Below, piece after piece: positions 44,624 to 53,588 of a DNA stretch of 64,000 bases. The position numbers and the translations under genes are program-made. This stretch comes from Arthrobacter cheniae (GTDB lineage: Bacteria > Actinomycetota > Actinomycetes > Actinomycetales > Micrococcaceae). Where the stretch lies: NCBI RefSeq assembly GCF_003602275.1, contig NZ_QZVT01000002.1:310001-374000 (forward strand). Direction: 5' to 3'. Every line of letters starts with the position of its first letter. Positions within the stretch are counted from its first letter, which is position 1. A model generated the notes under the pieces. The model saw nothing but the letters and a program-made list of their open reading frames with translations. It was not told the origin of the DNA and did no database searches.

Positions 44624-45991
44624 TTACCCGACGCGTGCGAGCGCGGCTGCGAGTTTGGTGGTGGAGCGGGCGGGTATGTAGGGGACGGTGACCGTTCTGC
44701 CGCCCCAGCTGCTCACGAGTGCGGCTTCGGGGAGGTCCTCCGCCGCGTAGTCGCCGCCCTTGACCCAGATGTCGGGCTGCAGGCGGGAGATGGCGTTCTC
44801 CGGTGTCGACTCGCTGAAGACGAGGACGGCATCGACGCACTCGAGCGCGGAGAGTAGTTCGGCGCGGTCCTCCTGCTTGATGATGGGGCGGTGTTCGCCC
44901 TTCAGCCCCCGCACGGATTCGTCGGAGTTGAGGCAGACGATCAGGCAGTCCCCGAGCCGACGGGCCGCCGCGAGCGTCCGGGCGTGGCCGGCGTGCAGGA
45001 GGTCGAAGCACCCGCCGGTCGCCACGACGGTGCCGCCGGCTTCCCTCGTGCGCTGCGCGACGGTCAGGGCATCGAGTCCGTCGACGGGCAGTTGCCGGGG
45101 AGCGTCTTCGACCCGCCGACCCATGGCGCCGACGCCGCCGGACCCGAGGAAGTGCGCCGCGGCCTCCGTCGCCTGCTGCGCGGCCGCATCGATGGGGAGG
45201 CCCTGCGCGAGGCCGGCGGCGAGGGCCGAGGCGAAACGGTCTCCTGCCCCGCACGGGTCGGCGGCGCCGACCCGTGGAGCGGGCACCACCTGGGGCAGCA
45301 GGCCGGACGCTACGACGAGGGCTCCGTGTTCGCCCATCGTGACGATAACGGCCCGGCTCCTCCAGGCGGCCAGCAGCACGTCGGCGGCGGCGGCGGCGGC
45401 CTGGGTGCCGGGGCCCCTGACCTCGGCGAACCGGAGTGCTTCTCCGAGGTTCGGCGTCACGGCGGCGACCCCCGGTACCGGCTGCGCCCCCGAGGGGTGG
45501 GGATCCCATACCACCGGAGTGGATTCCACGAGCGCTTCGAGGCGAGCACGGAGCTCCTCGTTCGCGAGCAGTCCCCTGCCGTAGTCCGCCGCGATGATCG
45601 CGTCGGCGCCGTCGAGCGCTGCGAGCATGTCCGCCGTGCACCCCGGAACGGGCGGCGTCGCACATCCCTCGTCGAACCGGACCACGGGCTGGCCAGAAGC
45701 ACGGACGCGCGTCTTGACGGGCGTGGGCGCACCCGAGGGGCCCGCGACGAGGGTGATGCCGTCCAGCTCGGCGCGGAGCAGGGCAGCGGAGTCGTCGTCA
45801 CCGAGGACCGTCACCAGAACGGCATCGTGCCCGTCGGCCTGCAGCATGCGGGCCACGAGACCTGCGCCGCCCGCGCGGCGCTGGACGGCGTCGACATCGA
45901 CGACGGGCACGGGTGCATCCGGCGACAGCCGGCCGGCTCCACCGGACAGATCAGTGTCGAGGAGGACGTCCCCCACCACCACGATCCTCAT
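44624..45991 (-). CDS. hldE: bifunctional heptose kinase / nucleotidyltransferase (HldE-like, copy 2)
   Basis: A 455-residue HldE-type fusion. Kinase domain: [11 protein letters not shown] at the start, GGAGLVARMLQADGHDAVLV, and DPCGAGDRFASAL with the catalytic Asp. Nucleotidyltransferase domain (about 320-455): GGCFDLLHAGHARTLAAARRLGD and WVKGGDYAAEDLPE. ATG 45991 overlaps the gmhA stop by four bases, so this is the copy tied to GmhA and GmhB and the more likely ADP-heptose synthase. The frame upstream of 45991 is a shadow of gmhA. Compared with copy 1 it is 66 residues shorter and the kinase differs most. Confidence 0.9.
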   Translation of the reverse strand: MRIVVVGDVLLDTDLSGGAGRLSPDAPVPVVDVDAVQRRAGGAGLVARMLQADGHDAVLVTVLGDDDSAALLRAELDGITLVAGPSGAPTPVKTRVRASGQPVVRFDEGCATPPVPGCTADMLAALDGADAIIAADYGRGLLANEELRARLEALVESTPVVWDPHPSGAQPVPGVAAVTPNLGEALRFAEVRGPGTQAAAAAADVLLAAWRSRAVIVTMGEHGALVVASGLLPQVVPAPRVGAADPCGAGDRFASALAAGLAQGLPIDAAAQQATEAAAHFLGSGGVGAMGRRVEDAPRQLPVDGLDALTVAQRTREAGGTVVATGGCFDLLHAGHARTLAAARRLGDCLIVCLNSDESVRGLKGEHRPIIKQEDRAELLSALECVDAVLVFSESTPENAISRLQPDIWVKGGDYAAEDLPEAALVSSWGGRTVTVPYIPARSTTKLAAALARVG

Positions 45992-46698
45992 CGCTGCTCC
46001 TCCTGACGACGACGGTGCACTTCTGCGTCGAAGGCCCGGCAGATGGCGTGGAGGGCGATGAGATGGCCCTCCTGGGCATTGGCGGACTGTGCCTCGACCG
46101 CCACGAAGTCGTCCACGCACTCGGTCAGGGGATTCGGTCCGGCGCCTGTGAGCGCCCAGGTGGTGATTCCGGCTGCCCTGGCGGCGGCGACGGCGTGCAG
46201 CAGGTTGGGGCTCCTGCCGCTCGTGCTCAGCAGGACCAGGATGTCGCCGGGACGGCCGTGGGCGCTCACCTGGCGGGCGAACATCCGGTCGAATCCGTAG
46301 TCGTTCGCGATGGCGGTGACCGCGGAACTCTCGGCGTGGAGCGAGATCGCGGAGAACGGTTCGCGCTCCCCGTCGAAGCGGCCCACGAGCTCCGCCGTGA
46401 GGTGCTGCGCCTCCGCGGCGGACCCTCCGTTGCCGGCCGCGAGGAGGCGCTGGCCCGTCATCAGGCGCGAAGCCAGTTCCACCCCCCATGCCGCGAGGGT
46501 CCCGGCGTTCTGCGCCAGGGACTCGAGGGCGGGGGTCACGGCCCGGAGGTGCTCCATGACGATCCGGCGCGCATCCTCCTGGACGACATCCTGCGGACGT
46601 GCTTCCTGGACGCGGCGGTTCGGGGACGTCGGTAGCGCCTGCGGCGGCGCAGTGTCGCTGCGTGTCTGCAGATATGCGTCTGTAAGGTGCGTGGTCAC
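45988..46698 (-). CDS. gmhA: phosphoheptose isomerase
   Basis: A 236-residue SIS-domain enzyme that isomerises sedoheptulose 7-phosphate to D-glycero-D-manno-heptose 7-phosphate, the first step of the pathway. [22 protein letters not shown] is the family signature, followed by [12 protein letters not shown] and the helical QEGHLIALH. The N-terminus carries about 40 extra, polar residues. GTG 46698 overlaps the GT4 stop by four bases. Confidence 0.92.
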   Translation of the reverse strand: MTTHLTDAYLQTRSDTAPPQALPTSPNRRVQEARPQDVVQEDARRIVMEHLRAVTPALESLAQNAGTLAAWGVELASRLMTGQRLLAAGNGGSAAEAQHLTAELVGRFDGEREPFSAISLHAESSAVTAIANDYGFDRMFARQVSAHGRPGDILVLLSTSGRSPNLLHAVAAARAAGITTWALTGAGPNPLTECVDDFVAVEAQSANAQEGHLIALHAICRAFDAEVHRRRQEEQR

Positions 46699-47984
46699 AG
46701 TGCCCTGCCTCCGGTGCTCTCGAGTCGACGCGCGGCACTCCGCCGCGCGGTGGCCGGTTGGGTGGGTGCCGCCGCGCCCAGTGCCGACTGGTAGGCCCTC
46801 TCCGTGTCGGCGGCGATGCGGCTCCAGGAGTAGCGGGCCCTGACGCGGCGATGACCGTGGTCACCGAGTTCGCGCGCCCACTCGGGATCGGCGATCATCT
46901 CGGCGACAGCGGCGGCGATCGCCCCGGAATCCTGCGGCGGGACGTGGAGACCGGTCTTCCCGTCCACCACGGTGTCGACGAGACCTCCGACCGCCGCGGC
47001 GATCACGGGTACGCCGCAGGCCATGGCTTCGAGTGGAACGATGCCGAACGGCTCGTACCAGGGAGCACAGACGACGGCGTCGGCGCTCCGGAGGACTGCC
47101 GGCATCTCTGCGCGGGAGACCTGGCCGCGGAGGATCACCCGGTCGGCGATCCCGAGGTCAGCGGCCAGGCCGAGGAGCCGCTGCGCCTCCGGATCATCCT
47201 CGAGCCCGGAGGTGTTGCCGCCGCCCACGATCACGAGCTCGACGTCGTCGCGCCCTTGGTCCGCGAGGTCGCGGAGGGCGCGGATGACGAGGTCCATGCC
47301 CTTGCGCGGGACGAGCCGCCCCACGCTGACGATCCGATGGGCGCGGCCGCGGTCCTCCACCGGTCCCCGGGGAGTGAACAGCTCGAGATCGACGCCGCAG
47401 GGCGCGATCGAGATGCGACTGCCGGACACTCCCATGGCCTTGAGCTCGAACACCTCGTCCGAGCAGGTGGCGACGACCCGGTCGGCACTGCGGCCCACCA
47501 TGGCCTCCAGCATGAGCCGCTCGGACGGGCTCGTGTCCTCCGAGCCCTGGTGGCGCCGCTTGACGGTGCCGAGGGCGTGGAAGGTCTGGAGGACCTGCAC
47601 GGGCCGGCCGGCGCTGCGCGACTGGCGCGCGGCGTCGAGCGCTGCCAGGCCCGACATCCAGAAGTGCCCATGGACGATGTCTGGTGGCTCCTGTCCCCAG
47701 TCCTCGACGATCCCGTCCGCGAGGTCACCCATGAACGGCAGGAGCATGTCCTTCGGGACGTGGCGGACCGGACCGGCCGTGATGTGCACGACCTCCAGAT
47801 GCGGGTCCGTCCGTACCCGGTCCGGCAGGGCGGGGTCGTCTCGGCGCGTATACACGGTCACATCGTGTCCCCGGTGGGCGAGCGCCAGGGACAGTTCGGC
47901 GACGTGGACGTTCTGCCCTCCGGCGTCGACTCCTCCCAGGGCCGCGAGCGGGCTTGCATGCTCAGACACCATCGATATCCTCAC
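46695..47984 (-). CDS. glycosyltransferase family 4
   Basis: A 429-residue GT-B retaining transferase. N-terminal [20 protein letters not shown], then [12 protein letters not shown], and the E-x7-E motif in [19 protein letters not shown]. Closest by pattern to sucrose-phosphate-synthase- and MshA-type enzymes; the donor could be UDP- or GDP-sugar or ADP-heptose. GTG 47984 overlaps the upstream stop by four bases. Confidence 0.85.
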   Translation of the reverse strand: MRISMVSEHASPLAALGGVDAGGQNVHVAELSLALAHRGHDVTVYTRRDDPALPDRVRTDPHLEVVHITAGPVRHVPKDMLLPFMGDLADGIVEDWGQEPPDIVHGHFWMSGLAALDAARQSRSAGRPVQVLQTFHALGTVKRRHQGSEDTSPSERLMLEAMVGRSADRVVATCSDEVFELKAMGVSGSRISIAPCGVDLELFTPRGPVEDRGRAHRIVSVGRLVPRKGMDLVIRALRDLADQGRDDVELVIVGGGNTSGLEDDPEAQRLLGLAADLGIADRVILRGQVSRAEMPAVLRSADAVVCAPWYEPFGIVPLEAMACGVPVIAAAVGGLVDTVVDGKTGLHVPPQDSGAIAAAVAEMIADPEWARELGDHGHRRVRARYSWSRIAADTERAYQSALGAAAPTQPATARRSAARRLESTGGRAL

Positions 47985-48982
47985 TGTGCATTCCTTTCTG
48001 TAACCGCCAGGACCCGGTGCCGCGTCGGCTCCTGCTCGAGGACGTCGTCCCAGTCGGCGAGGAACCGGGCGAGCCCGTACTGTTCGAGGGCCGCTTCGCG
48101 AGCGACCAGCCCCCGTGCTCGAGCCTCATCCGGGTCGGCGATGAGGCGTGCCGCCATACGGACGAGGTCGTCGACGCGCGTCGAGATGGCGCCGGCTCCG
48201 GCGGGGACCGCGCGTGCGGCCTCCGTCGTCGCGAGCGCCAGCACCGGAAGCCCCACGTGCATGGCCTCCAGGAGCGAGAGACCGAGCGAGGTCCACCGCA
48301 GCGGGTGCACATACGCCCGGGAGCGCCCCAGCCTGGCGTGCAGCTCCGCCATCGGCAGGTCACCGCCGATACGCAGCTCTCCCGGACCGAGATCGAGTGT
48401 GTCGCCGAGGCCGTCGGTCCCCATGCCGAAGACTTCCACGGGCGCGACGCCGGCGAACCGCGGGAGGAGGTCGGTGCCGGTGATGCGGCCGCGGCGGACC
48501 GGCTCGTTGATGACGGCGGCGAGCTGCTCGACCTCACCGGTGTAGAGGTAGCCCGGATCGACGATGCCGTGCTCGATGACCGTGGTGCTCGCTACGCCGC
48601 TGTCCCAGAACAGCTCGTTGAAATGGGTGACGTGGATGACGGGGATGTCCGTCTGGGCGGCGAGCGGATGGACCGTGCCCACGATGTCCCGGCGCGGAGT
48701 GTTGTGCTCGAGGAACACGGCCGGAAGGTCCTGGCCGGGCGTCCGCCCGAGCAGGCGTTCGCACTCGGCGATCTCCTCGATCCGCTGCAGGACGACGAGG
48801 TCGATGTCGGCGTCCGCGAGGTCGGAGGGTGCCACCTCGATGACGGATGCGGGCCAGTCGCGCCCCGCCCGCCCGAGACCCCAGGCGCCGCCGTCGGGCG
48901 TGGTGGGCAGCACGTAGGTGTGCCTGCCCCTCACGAAGGCGTCGGTCCACCCGCCGTGGACGTGCCATAACAGGATCCTCAT
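47981..48982 (-). CDS. GT-B-fold glycosyltransferase
   Basis: A 333-residue protein starting [12 protein letters not shown]. Its C-terminal half has [27 protein letters not shown], the E-x7-E-like donor motif of GT4. The N-terminal half is divergent, with a conserved-looking [14 protein letters not shown] segment. ATG 48982 overlaps the GT9 stop by four bases and has GAGGGGAAACCG upstream. I exclude the 43-residue N-terminal extension, which runs through the neighbouring gene's end. Confidence 0.8.
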   Translation of the reverse strand: MRILLWHVHGGWTDAFVRGRHTYVLPTTPDGGAWGLGRAGRDWPASVIEVAPSDLADADIDLVVLQRIEEIAECERLLGRTPGQDLPAVFLEHNTPRRDIVGTVHPLAAQTDIPVIHVTHFNELFWDSGVASTTVIEHGIVDPGYLYTGEVEQLAAVINEPVRRGRITGTDLLPRFAGVAPVEVFGMGTDGLGDTLDLGPGELRIGGDLPMAELHARLGRSRAYVHPLRWTSLGLSLLEAMHVGLPVLALATTEAARAVPAGAGAISTRVDDLVRMAARLIADPDEARARGLVAREAALEQYGLARFLADWDDVLEQEPTRHRVLAVTERNAQ

Positions 48983-50082
48983 CGGTTTCCCCTCGTTGTT
49001 CTGCGGCCGTCGGTGCGGCCGATGCTGCGGCGTGAGCCGAGCGACGATATTCCGGAGCTGAGCCGGAGGACGGCGTCGACGACGTCCTCGGGTGAGACGT
49101 TGGACAGGCACGGATGGCCCTGGACGGGGCAGATCCGGGCCCGGCTCAGTGCGCAGGCCGCATCTTGGTCCCCGAGGAGTTCGACCGGGACGCGGTACGG
49201 GGCCCAGCGGATGGCCGGGACCACGGGTGAGAAGAGGCAGACGACCGGAGTGCCGACGGCGGCGGCCAGGTGGGCGGGACCGGTATTGCCCGTGATGACC
49301 ACGGAGGCCCCTGCGAGCACGGAGCCCAGCACGGCAAGGTCAGTACGGCCGCCGAGGTCGACGGCTTCCGGACCGGCGACGGTGGAGGTGAGGTCCGTCT
49401 CGGTGGGTGAGCCCGTGACCACGACGCGGAACCCGGCAGCGGTCAGGAGTTCGACGGCGGCGGCGTGATGCAGGGGCGGCCATGCCCGGGCGGGCACGGA
49501 GGCGCCGGGGTGCACGACGACGTAGGGTCCTCTACCGACGAGGGCCGAGGCATCGGCGAGGTGCGTCACCTGGAGCCTGCCGTCGTCGCCGGTCGGGAGC
49601 GCGTACCCCGCGGCCTCCGCGATGCCGAGCGCCCGCTCGGCCTCCGGCTGGTCCTCCGGGAAGTCCTCGCCCGGTTTGAGCCGGACATCGAGCAGCGACC
49701 CCGCGTAGTCGACGGATGCGCCGGCGATCCGCCGCACCCCCGCGAGGCGGAGGAGGAGTGCGAGCGGCAGGGGTGACTGATGGAACGACGTCAGGATGAC
49801 GGCCTCGTCGACGCCCAGCGCCACCAGGGCGTCGTGCAGTTCTCCGACGAGGTCCGGCGTGAGCTCCGGGGCCGGGTCGATGATCCACGGAGCTGACCAG
49901 GTAAGGACGTCGACGACGCCGGGCAGGAGCCTGGCCGCGGCTGCACCCTGCGGGCCGCACAGCATGACGACGTCGTTCGGCGAGTCACCGTGGTCACCGG
50001 CCGCGATGGCGCGTACGGCAGGACCCGCGAGGAGGACATCGCCGGCGCTGTCGAGGCGGGCGACGAGGACGCGGCGCCTCAC
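48979..50082 (-). CDS. glycosyltransferase family 9 (heptosyltransferase-like), copy B
   Basis: A 367-residue GT9: RRVLVARLDSAGDVLLAGPAV at the start, and GNTGPAHLAAAVGTPVVCLF in the donor domain. A Cys-containing tail ICPVQGHPCLSNVSPEDV resembles the end of LPS heptosyltransferases. I place the start at GTG 50082, making a four-base GTGA overlap with the gmhB stop like the other junctions; GTG 50097 is an alternative. Confidence 0.85.
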   Translation of the reverse strand: MRRRVLVARLDSAGDVLLAGPAVRAIAAGDHGDSPNDVVMLCGPQGAAAARLLPGVVDVLTWSAPWIIDPAPELTPDLVGELHDALVALGVDEAVILTSFHQSPLPLALLLRLAGVRRIAGASVDYAGSLLDVRLKPGEDFPEDQPEAERALGIAEAAGYALPTGDDGRLQVTHLADASALVGRGPYVVVHPGASVPARAWPPLHHAAAVELLTAAGFRVVVTGSPTETDLTSTVAGPEAVDLGGRTDLAVLGSVLAGASVVITGNTGPAHLAAAVGTPVVCLFSPVVPAIRWAPYRVPVELLGDQDAACALSRARICPVQGHPCLSNVSPEDVVDAVLRLSSGISSLGSRRSIGRTDGRRTTRGNR

Positions 50083-50627
50083 ACCGTGCCTGCCCACAGC
50101 GATTCCACGGCTTCGGCGAGACTCCCGGCGACGGCGGGAGCCGCGCTGATCTCCTCCTCGAGGGTGATGTCGGTCGGGACCAGGACCGCACGAGCGCCCG
50201 CGGCCGCAGCTGCGCCCATGTCCGCTCCAATGTCCCCGATCACGGCGACCTCACCGGGCTCGAGCTGCAGGCGGGCACTGGCCGAGAGGACCATCCCGGG
50301 ACCGGGCTTGCGGCACGAGCAGGCGTCGCCGGCACCGTGGGGGCAGATCTCCCAAACGTCGAAGGGGCCGAGCAGTTCCTCCACGCGGGCGTTGACGGCG
50401 TCGACCTGCTCGCGCGTGATCAATCCCCTCGCGATGCCGGACTGGTTGGTCACCACACCCACGGGGATGCCGCGTGAGCGCAGGCCGTCGAGGACCTCGC
50501 GGGCGCCGGCCATGGGCTGCACCAGGGACGGGTCGCCGTTGTACGGGACGTCCACGACGATGGTCCCGTCGCGGTCGAACAGGACCGCCCGGGGGGCGGT
50601 CGGCGTGAGCTCGGCCGAAATATGCAT
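50079..50627 (-). CDS. gmhB: D-glycero-D-manno-heptose-1,7-bisphosphate 7-phosphatase
   Basis: A 182-residue HAD phosphatase removing the 7-phosphate of heptose bisphosphate. Motif I is LFDRDGTIVVDVPYNGDP, TNQSGIARG is motif II, and the zinc-binding CPHGAGDACSCRKPGPGM loop (Cys, His and two Cys) is diagnostic for GmhB. First gene of the six-gene unit reaching hldE copy 2. Its ATG 50627 lacks a clear ribosome site. The upstream 130 bp hold a 7-bp inverted repeat and the divergent GT9 gene. Confidence 0.9.
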   Translation of the reverse strand: MHISAELTPTAPRAVLFDRDGTIVVDVPYNGDPSLVQPMAGAREVLDGLRSRGIPVGVVTNQSGIARGLITREQVDAVNARVEELLGPFDVWEICPHGAGDACSCRKPGPGMVLSASARLQLEPGEVAVIGDIGADMGAAAAAGARAVLVPTDITLEEEISAAPAVAGSLAEAVESLWAGTV

Positions 50628-50641
50628 ACAGGCTTAGTTCC

Positions 50642-50670
50642 CGAGAAGCAGCAGTACTAAACACTTCTCG
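50642..50670. repeat. inverted repeat in the gmhB / GT9 divergent promoter region
   Basis: Arms CGAGAAG and CTTCTCG with a 15-base AT-richer centre containing TACTAAA. On the minus strand GTTT, a 16-base spacer and GGGAAC resemble, loosely, a SigB/SigF-type promoter for gmhB. A sigma factor of that type lies 1.2 kb away at 51845. This is weak evidence only. Confidence 0.45.
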
Positions 50671-50757
50671 CCGAACTTCTTCTCCTGCTCCTTCTTCCGG
50701 CCCCGTCCGACGGCGCCGCGAGCAGTACCCGTTCGATCCTCTGGCAGGATGATCGGC

Positions 50758-51807
50758 ATGACTTCCGAGGGCACGAGCGCCGCGAGCGCCCAGCAGCCGA
50801 CCCCCCTGACTTCACCTCCACAGCCGGCCCCTTCGGAGCCCCGGAGTGCACGCGGAGTTCCCGCGTCGACCCCCGCCCCTGACGGGCGCCCCGAGATCCT
50901 CGCACTGCGCGCGTTGAAACTCGGTGACCTCCTCGTCGCTGTTCCCGCCCTCAAGGGGCTGCGCAGGGCCTTCCCCGAGCACCGCATCCTCTACGCCGCG
51001 CAGGAGTGGCTCCGCCCGATCATCGGCCTCACCGATGCCATCGACGACCTCCTTCCCACGCACGGACTCGACGATCCCCTGCCCATCGAGTACGGGCGGA
51101 TCGACCTCGCCGTGAACCTGCACGGCAGCGGAGGGGAGAGCAGGGCCCGGCTCGAGGAGATCGGCGCGAAGCGGCGCATGGGCCACCGGTCACCGGGCTG
51201 GGACGGGCCGGGCTGGCAGGACGGCGTGCTCGAGCGGGACCGCTGGGCGCACCTCGTGAGCTGGCACGGCGTGCCGGCCGACCCACTGGACTGCAGGCTG
51301 CGCGTGCCCGACGGCGAGAGCCCTGCACCCGAGGCCGTCGTCGTACACGTGGGCGCCGCGTACGGAAGCCGGCTGTGGCCCGTGGAGCGGTTCGCCGAGG
51401 TCGCTCGCACCCTGGCTGCGGCGGGGCACCGGGTCGTCTTCACCGGCAGCGGCAAGGAGCGGGCCCGCGCGCTCGCCGTCGCCGACGCCGCCGGCCTGCC
51501 CGAGGACACGGTAGCCGCAGGCCAGCTACCCCTCGACCGCTTCGCACGGCTGATCGCAGGAGCATCACTGGTGATCTCGGCTGACACGGGCGCTGCGCAT
51601 CTGGCGTCGGCCTACGCCCGGCCGTCCGTGGTGCTGTTCGGTCCGGCGCCGGCGTCGGAGTGGGGACCCCCGCCGGGACCGCACACGGTGCTGACGGACG
51701 AGTCCCTCCGCGTCGGCGAGACCTTCTCACCCACGCCGGATCCGGCCCTGATGGCCGTGACGGTCGAGCAGGTGCTGGCTGCCGCGGCGAACCACGGCAT
51801 CAGCTGA
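50758..51807 (+). CDS. glycosyltransferase family 9 (heptosyltransferase-like), copy C
   Basis: A 349-residue GT9 divergent from the gmhB operon. A 35-residue Pro/Ser-rich start precedes LALRALKLGDLLVAVPALKGL; ADTGAAHLASAYARPSVVLFG is the donor motif. ATG 50758 has CAGGA upstream; ATG 50749 is an alternative three codons earlier. Three GT9 copies in 9 kb suggest several sequential heptose transfers. Confidence 0.85.
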   Translation: MTSEGTSAASAQQPTPLTSPPQPAPSEPRSARGVPASTPAPDGRPEILALRALKLGDLLVAVPALKGLRRAFPEHRILYAAQEWLRPIIGLTDAIDDLLPTHGLDDPLPIEYGRIDLAVNLHGSGGESRARLEEIGAKRRMGHRSPGWDGPGWQDGVLERDRWAHLVSWHGVPADPLDCRLRVPDGESPAPEAVVVHVGAAYGSRLWPVERFAEVARTLAAAGHRVVFTGSGKERARALAVADAAGLPEDTVAAGQLPLDRFARLIAGASLVISADTGAAHLASAYARPSVVLFGPAPASEWGPPPGPHTVLTDESLRVGETFSPTPDPALMAVTVEQVLAAAANHGIS

Positions 51808-51844
51808 CGCAGGCGCGGTCCGCTTCCGAGCGGGATTTCCCGAA

Positions 51845-52675
51845 TCAGGCGATGCTCGTGCGCAGTCCCCGCTGGTCCTGCTGCGCGGGTGCGCCGAGGA
51901 GGCGCTTCTGGAGCTTGACCAGGATGCGGGCGAGCATTCGGGAGACCTGCATCTGTGACATCCCCAGTTCGTCGCCGATGGCCTGCTGCGTCTGCTCCAT
52001 GAAGTAGCGGCGGTACAGGAGCTCCTTCTCGCTGGCATCGAGCTCATTGACCGCGCCCCGCAGCGAGATCATGTCGTCACTGCGCTCCATGCCGCTGGAA
52101 TCCGCCGCCAGGGTGTCCGCCCAGCTGCGGCCCTCGAACGGAGCATCGAGCGAGTCGGGTCGCAGGCTCCAGTGGGAGGCCTGCGCTTCGAGGACCTTGT
52201 CCTCCGGCCAGCCCAGTTCGATCCCGAGTTCCCGCGCCGTCGCCTCCCGTCCGAGCCGCTGCGCCATGGCGGGTGCTGTGCGGGCGATCTCCGTCCGGAG
52301 ATCCTGCACATCCCGAGGAGGTCGGACCACCCAGCAGGAATCCCGGAGGTAGCGCTTGATCTCCCCCGTGATCGTGGGCACGGCGAACGAGGCGAAGGGC
52401 ACACCGCGGGCCGGATTGAACCGCTGTACCGCCTTGATGAGCCCCAGGTACGCGACCTGCCGGATATCCGACGCCTCCGGCCCGGTCGTCGCGAAGGACC
52501 GGGCGACCGCTTCGGCGATGTCCATGTGGCGAAGCGCGATATCGTCCTGCAGCGCCGCCTTGAGGGGACCCTCCGTACACGTACCGTTTACAGCCCGGTC
52601 GTCGACGGCGGGCACTCCTGCCGGCGGGCGCCGGAGGCCTCCGATGATCGACTGGGGTGCGGCGGTACTCTGCAT
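51845..52675 (-). CDS. SigB/SigF-family RNA polymerase sigma factor
   Basis: A 276-residue group 3 sigma factor. Region 2 (DIRQVAYLGLIKAVQRFNPARGVPFASFAVPTI), region 3 (IARTAPAMAQRLGREATARELGIELG) and region 4 (LYRRYFMEQTQQAIGDELGMSQMQVSRMLARIL) are in order. ATG 52675 has GGAG six bases upstream. Such factors control stress or stationary-phase genes and usually have an anti-sigma partner; none lies in this window. Confidence 0.88.
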   Translation of the reverse strand: MQSTAAPQSIIGGLRRPPAGVPAVDDRAVNGTCTEGPLKAALQDDIALRHMDIAEAVARSFATTGPEASDIRQVAYLGLIKAVQRFNPARGVPFASFAVPTITGEIKRYLRDSCWVVRPPRDVQDLRTEIARTAPAMAQRLGREATARELGIELGWPEDKVLEAQASHWSLRPDSLDAPFEGRSWADTLAADSSGMERSDDMISLRGAVNELDASEKELLYRRYFMEQTQQAIGDELGMSQMQVSRMLARILVKLQKRLLGAPAQQDQRGLRTSIA

Positions 52676-52839
52676 GCTGTTCTCCGTTGGGCGCTGGACA
52701 CGTACGCTTCCCAACAAAACATCAGCCTGCTTAGTACGCAACCTGTTTCTACTACTGCACTGCTTTCTCCCTAAACCTTTCCTTTTTCACCAGGCTCGTG
52801 TAACGCCGCGCATCGCCAGGTGCCTCCGGAGGCATGCAG

Positions 52840-52870
52840 AAAGCCCCCTGCCTCGGTGGCAAAGGGCTTC
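52840..52870 (-). terminator. marR terminator
   Basis: AAGCCC pairs with GGGCTT, and inner TGCC with GGCA, ending about 50 bases after the marR stop on the minus strand. A separate 14-base palindrome, TGCCTCCGGAGGCA, lies at 52821-52834. Confidence 0.65.
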
Positions 52871-52916
52871 GATAGTGTCGTCCTGCCGGTGACGGCGTTG
52901 GGCTGCAGCCCTGGCG

Positions 52917-53423
52917 TCAGCCGGGTACGGTTGCCGCCGGCCCTGACGCGCCGGGATTCTCGAGCGACGAGCCCTCAGCTGACGGGCTCGCAGCGGGCCA
53001 ATTCCAGCGGGGCGCTCCCAGTTCCCTGATGACGACCTGCAGGTGGCCCCGCAGCTCGTCCGACACGAGCCCTCCGCCCGCGACGAGCGTCCGCTCGATG
53101 TCGTCGGCCGCTTCGAGGACATGCCGACCGCCGGGAGCGATCGAGACCATGTGGGAGCGACGATCGAGGTCGTTCCGCACCCTCGTCACGTGTCCCCTCG
53201 ACTCGAGCCGTGACAGCGTCTTACCCATGGTCTGCGCCTGGACGCGGACGATCTGCGCGAGGCTGGCCTGCGTCATGGCGCCCTGGTCGGCCAGGACGCC
53301 CAGTGCGATTACGCCTGCATGGGTGACCCCGATGTCCACGAGTCGCTCGTTCCACGCGTGCTCGACGAGCCGCGCCGCCGTCGTCAGCAGTCGACCGGTG
53401 GGCCATTGGTCCAGATCGGGCAT
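52917..53423 (-). CDS. MarR-family transcriptional regulator (copy 1)
   Basis: A 168-residue winged-helix regulator. The DNA-binding part is MTQASLAQIVRVQAQTMGKTLSRLESRGHVTRVRNDLDRRSHMVSIAPGG (about residues 50-100), including the Asp-Arg-Arg wing. It has no cysteine, so it is not an OhrR-type thiol sensor despite lying next to a peroxiredoxin. The C-terminus is a disordered Pro/Ser/Gly tail of about 25 residues. Start taken at ATG 53423; GTG 53435 is possible. Confidence 0.85.
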   Translation of the reverse strand: MPDLDQWPTGRLLTTAARLVEHAWNERLVDIGVTHAGVIALGVLADQGAMTQASLAQIVRVQAQTMGKTLSRLESRGHVTRVRNDLDRRSHMVSIAPGGRHVLEAADDIERTLVAGGGLVSDELRGHLQVVIRELGAPRWNWPAASPSAEGSSLENPGASGPAATVPG

Positions 53424-53481
53424 AGAACCGTGCACTTCCTCTCACTCGCGGAACCGGCGACCGCCTCGGCGTCGGATCCTC

Positions 53482-53510
53482 TACCTATGATAGCTAGGAT
53501 GGCTAGTCAA
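53482..53510 (-). promoter_or_regulatory. marR promoter with overlapping CTAG repeat
   Basis: On the minus strand TTGACT (53505-53510) and TAGGTA (53482-53487) are separated by 17 bases. Between them lies CTAG-N5-CTAG (53494-53506), a short inverted repeat that is a plausible auto-operator. It also precedes the divergent bcp gene. Confidence 0.6.
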
Positions 53511-53588
53511 TCCCCACGGCAGTAGCCCGGGGCTCGCTTTCCGGCGGGTCCACCGCTCCGGCCGCTCGTTCGATCCTCAGGAGTATGC

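Noticed and set aside
44624..46864. A 746-codon frame giving hldE copy 2 a 290-residue N-terminal extension
   Set aside because: The extension is a shadow of gmhA and its neighbour in another frame; ATG 45991 overlaps the gmhA stop by four bases as in the rest of the operon.
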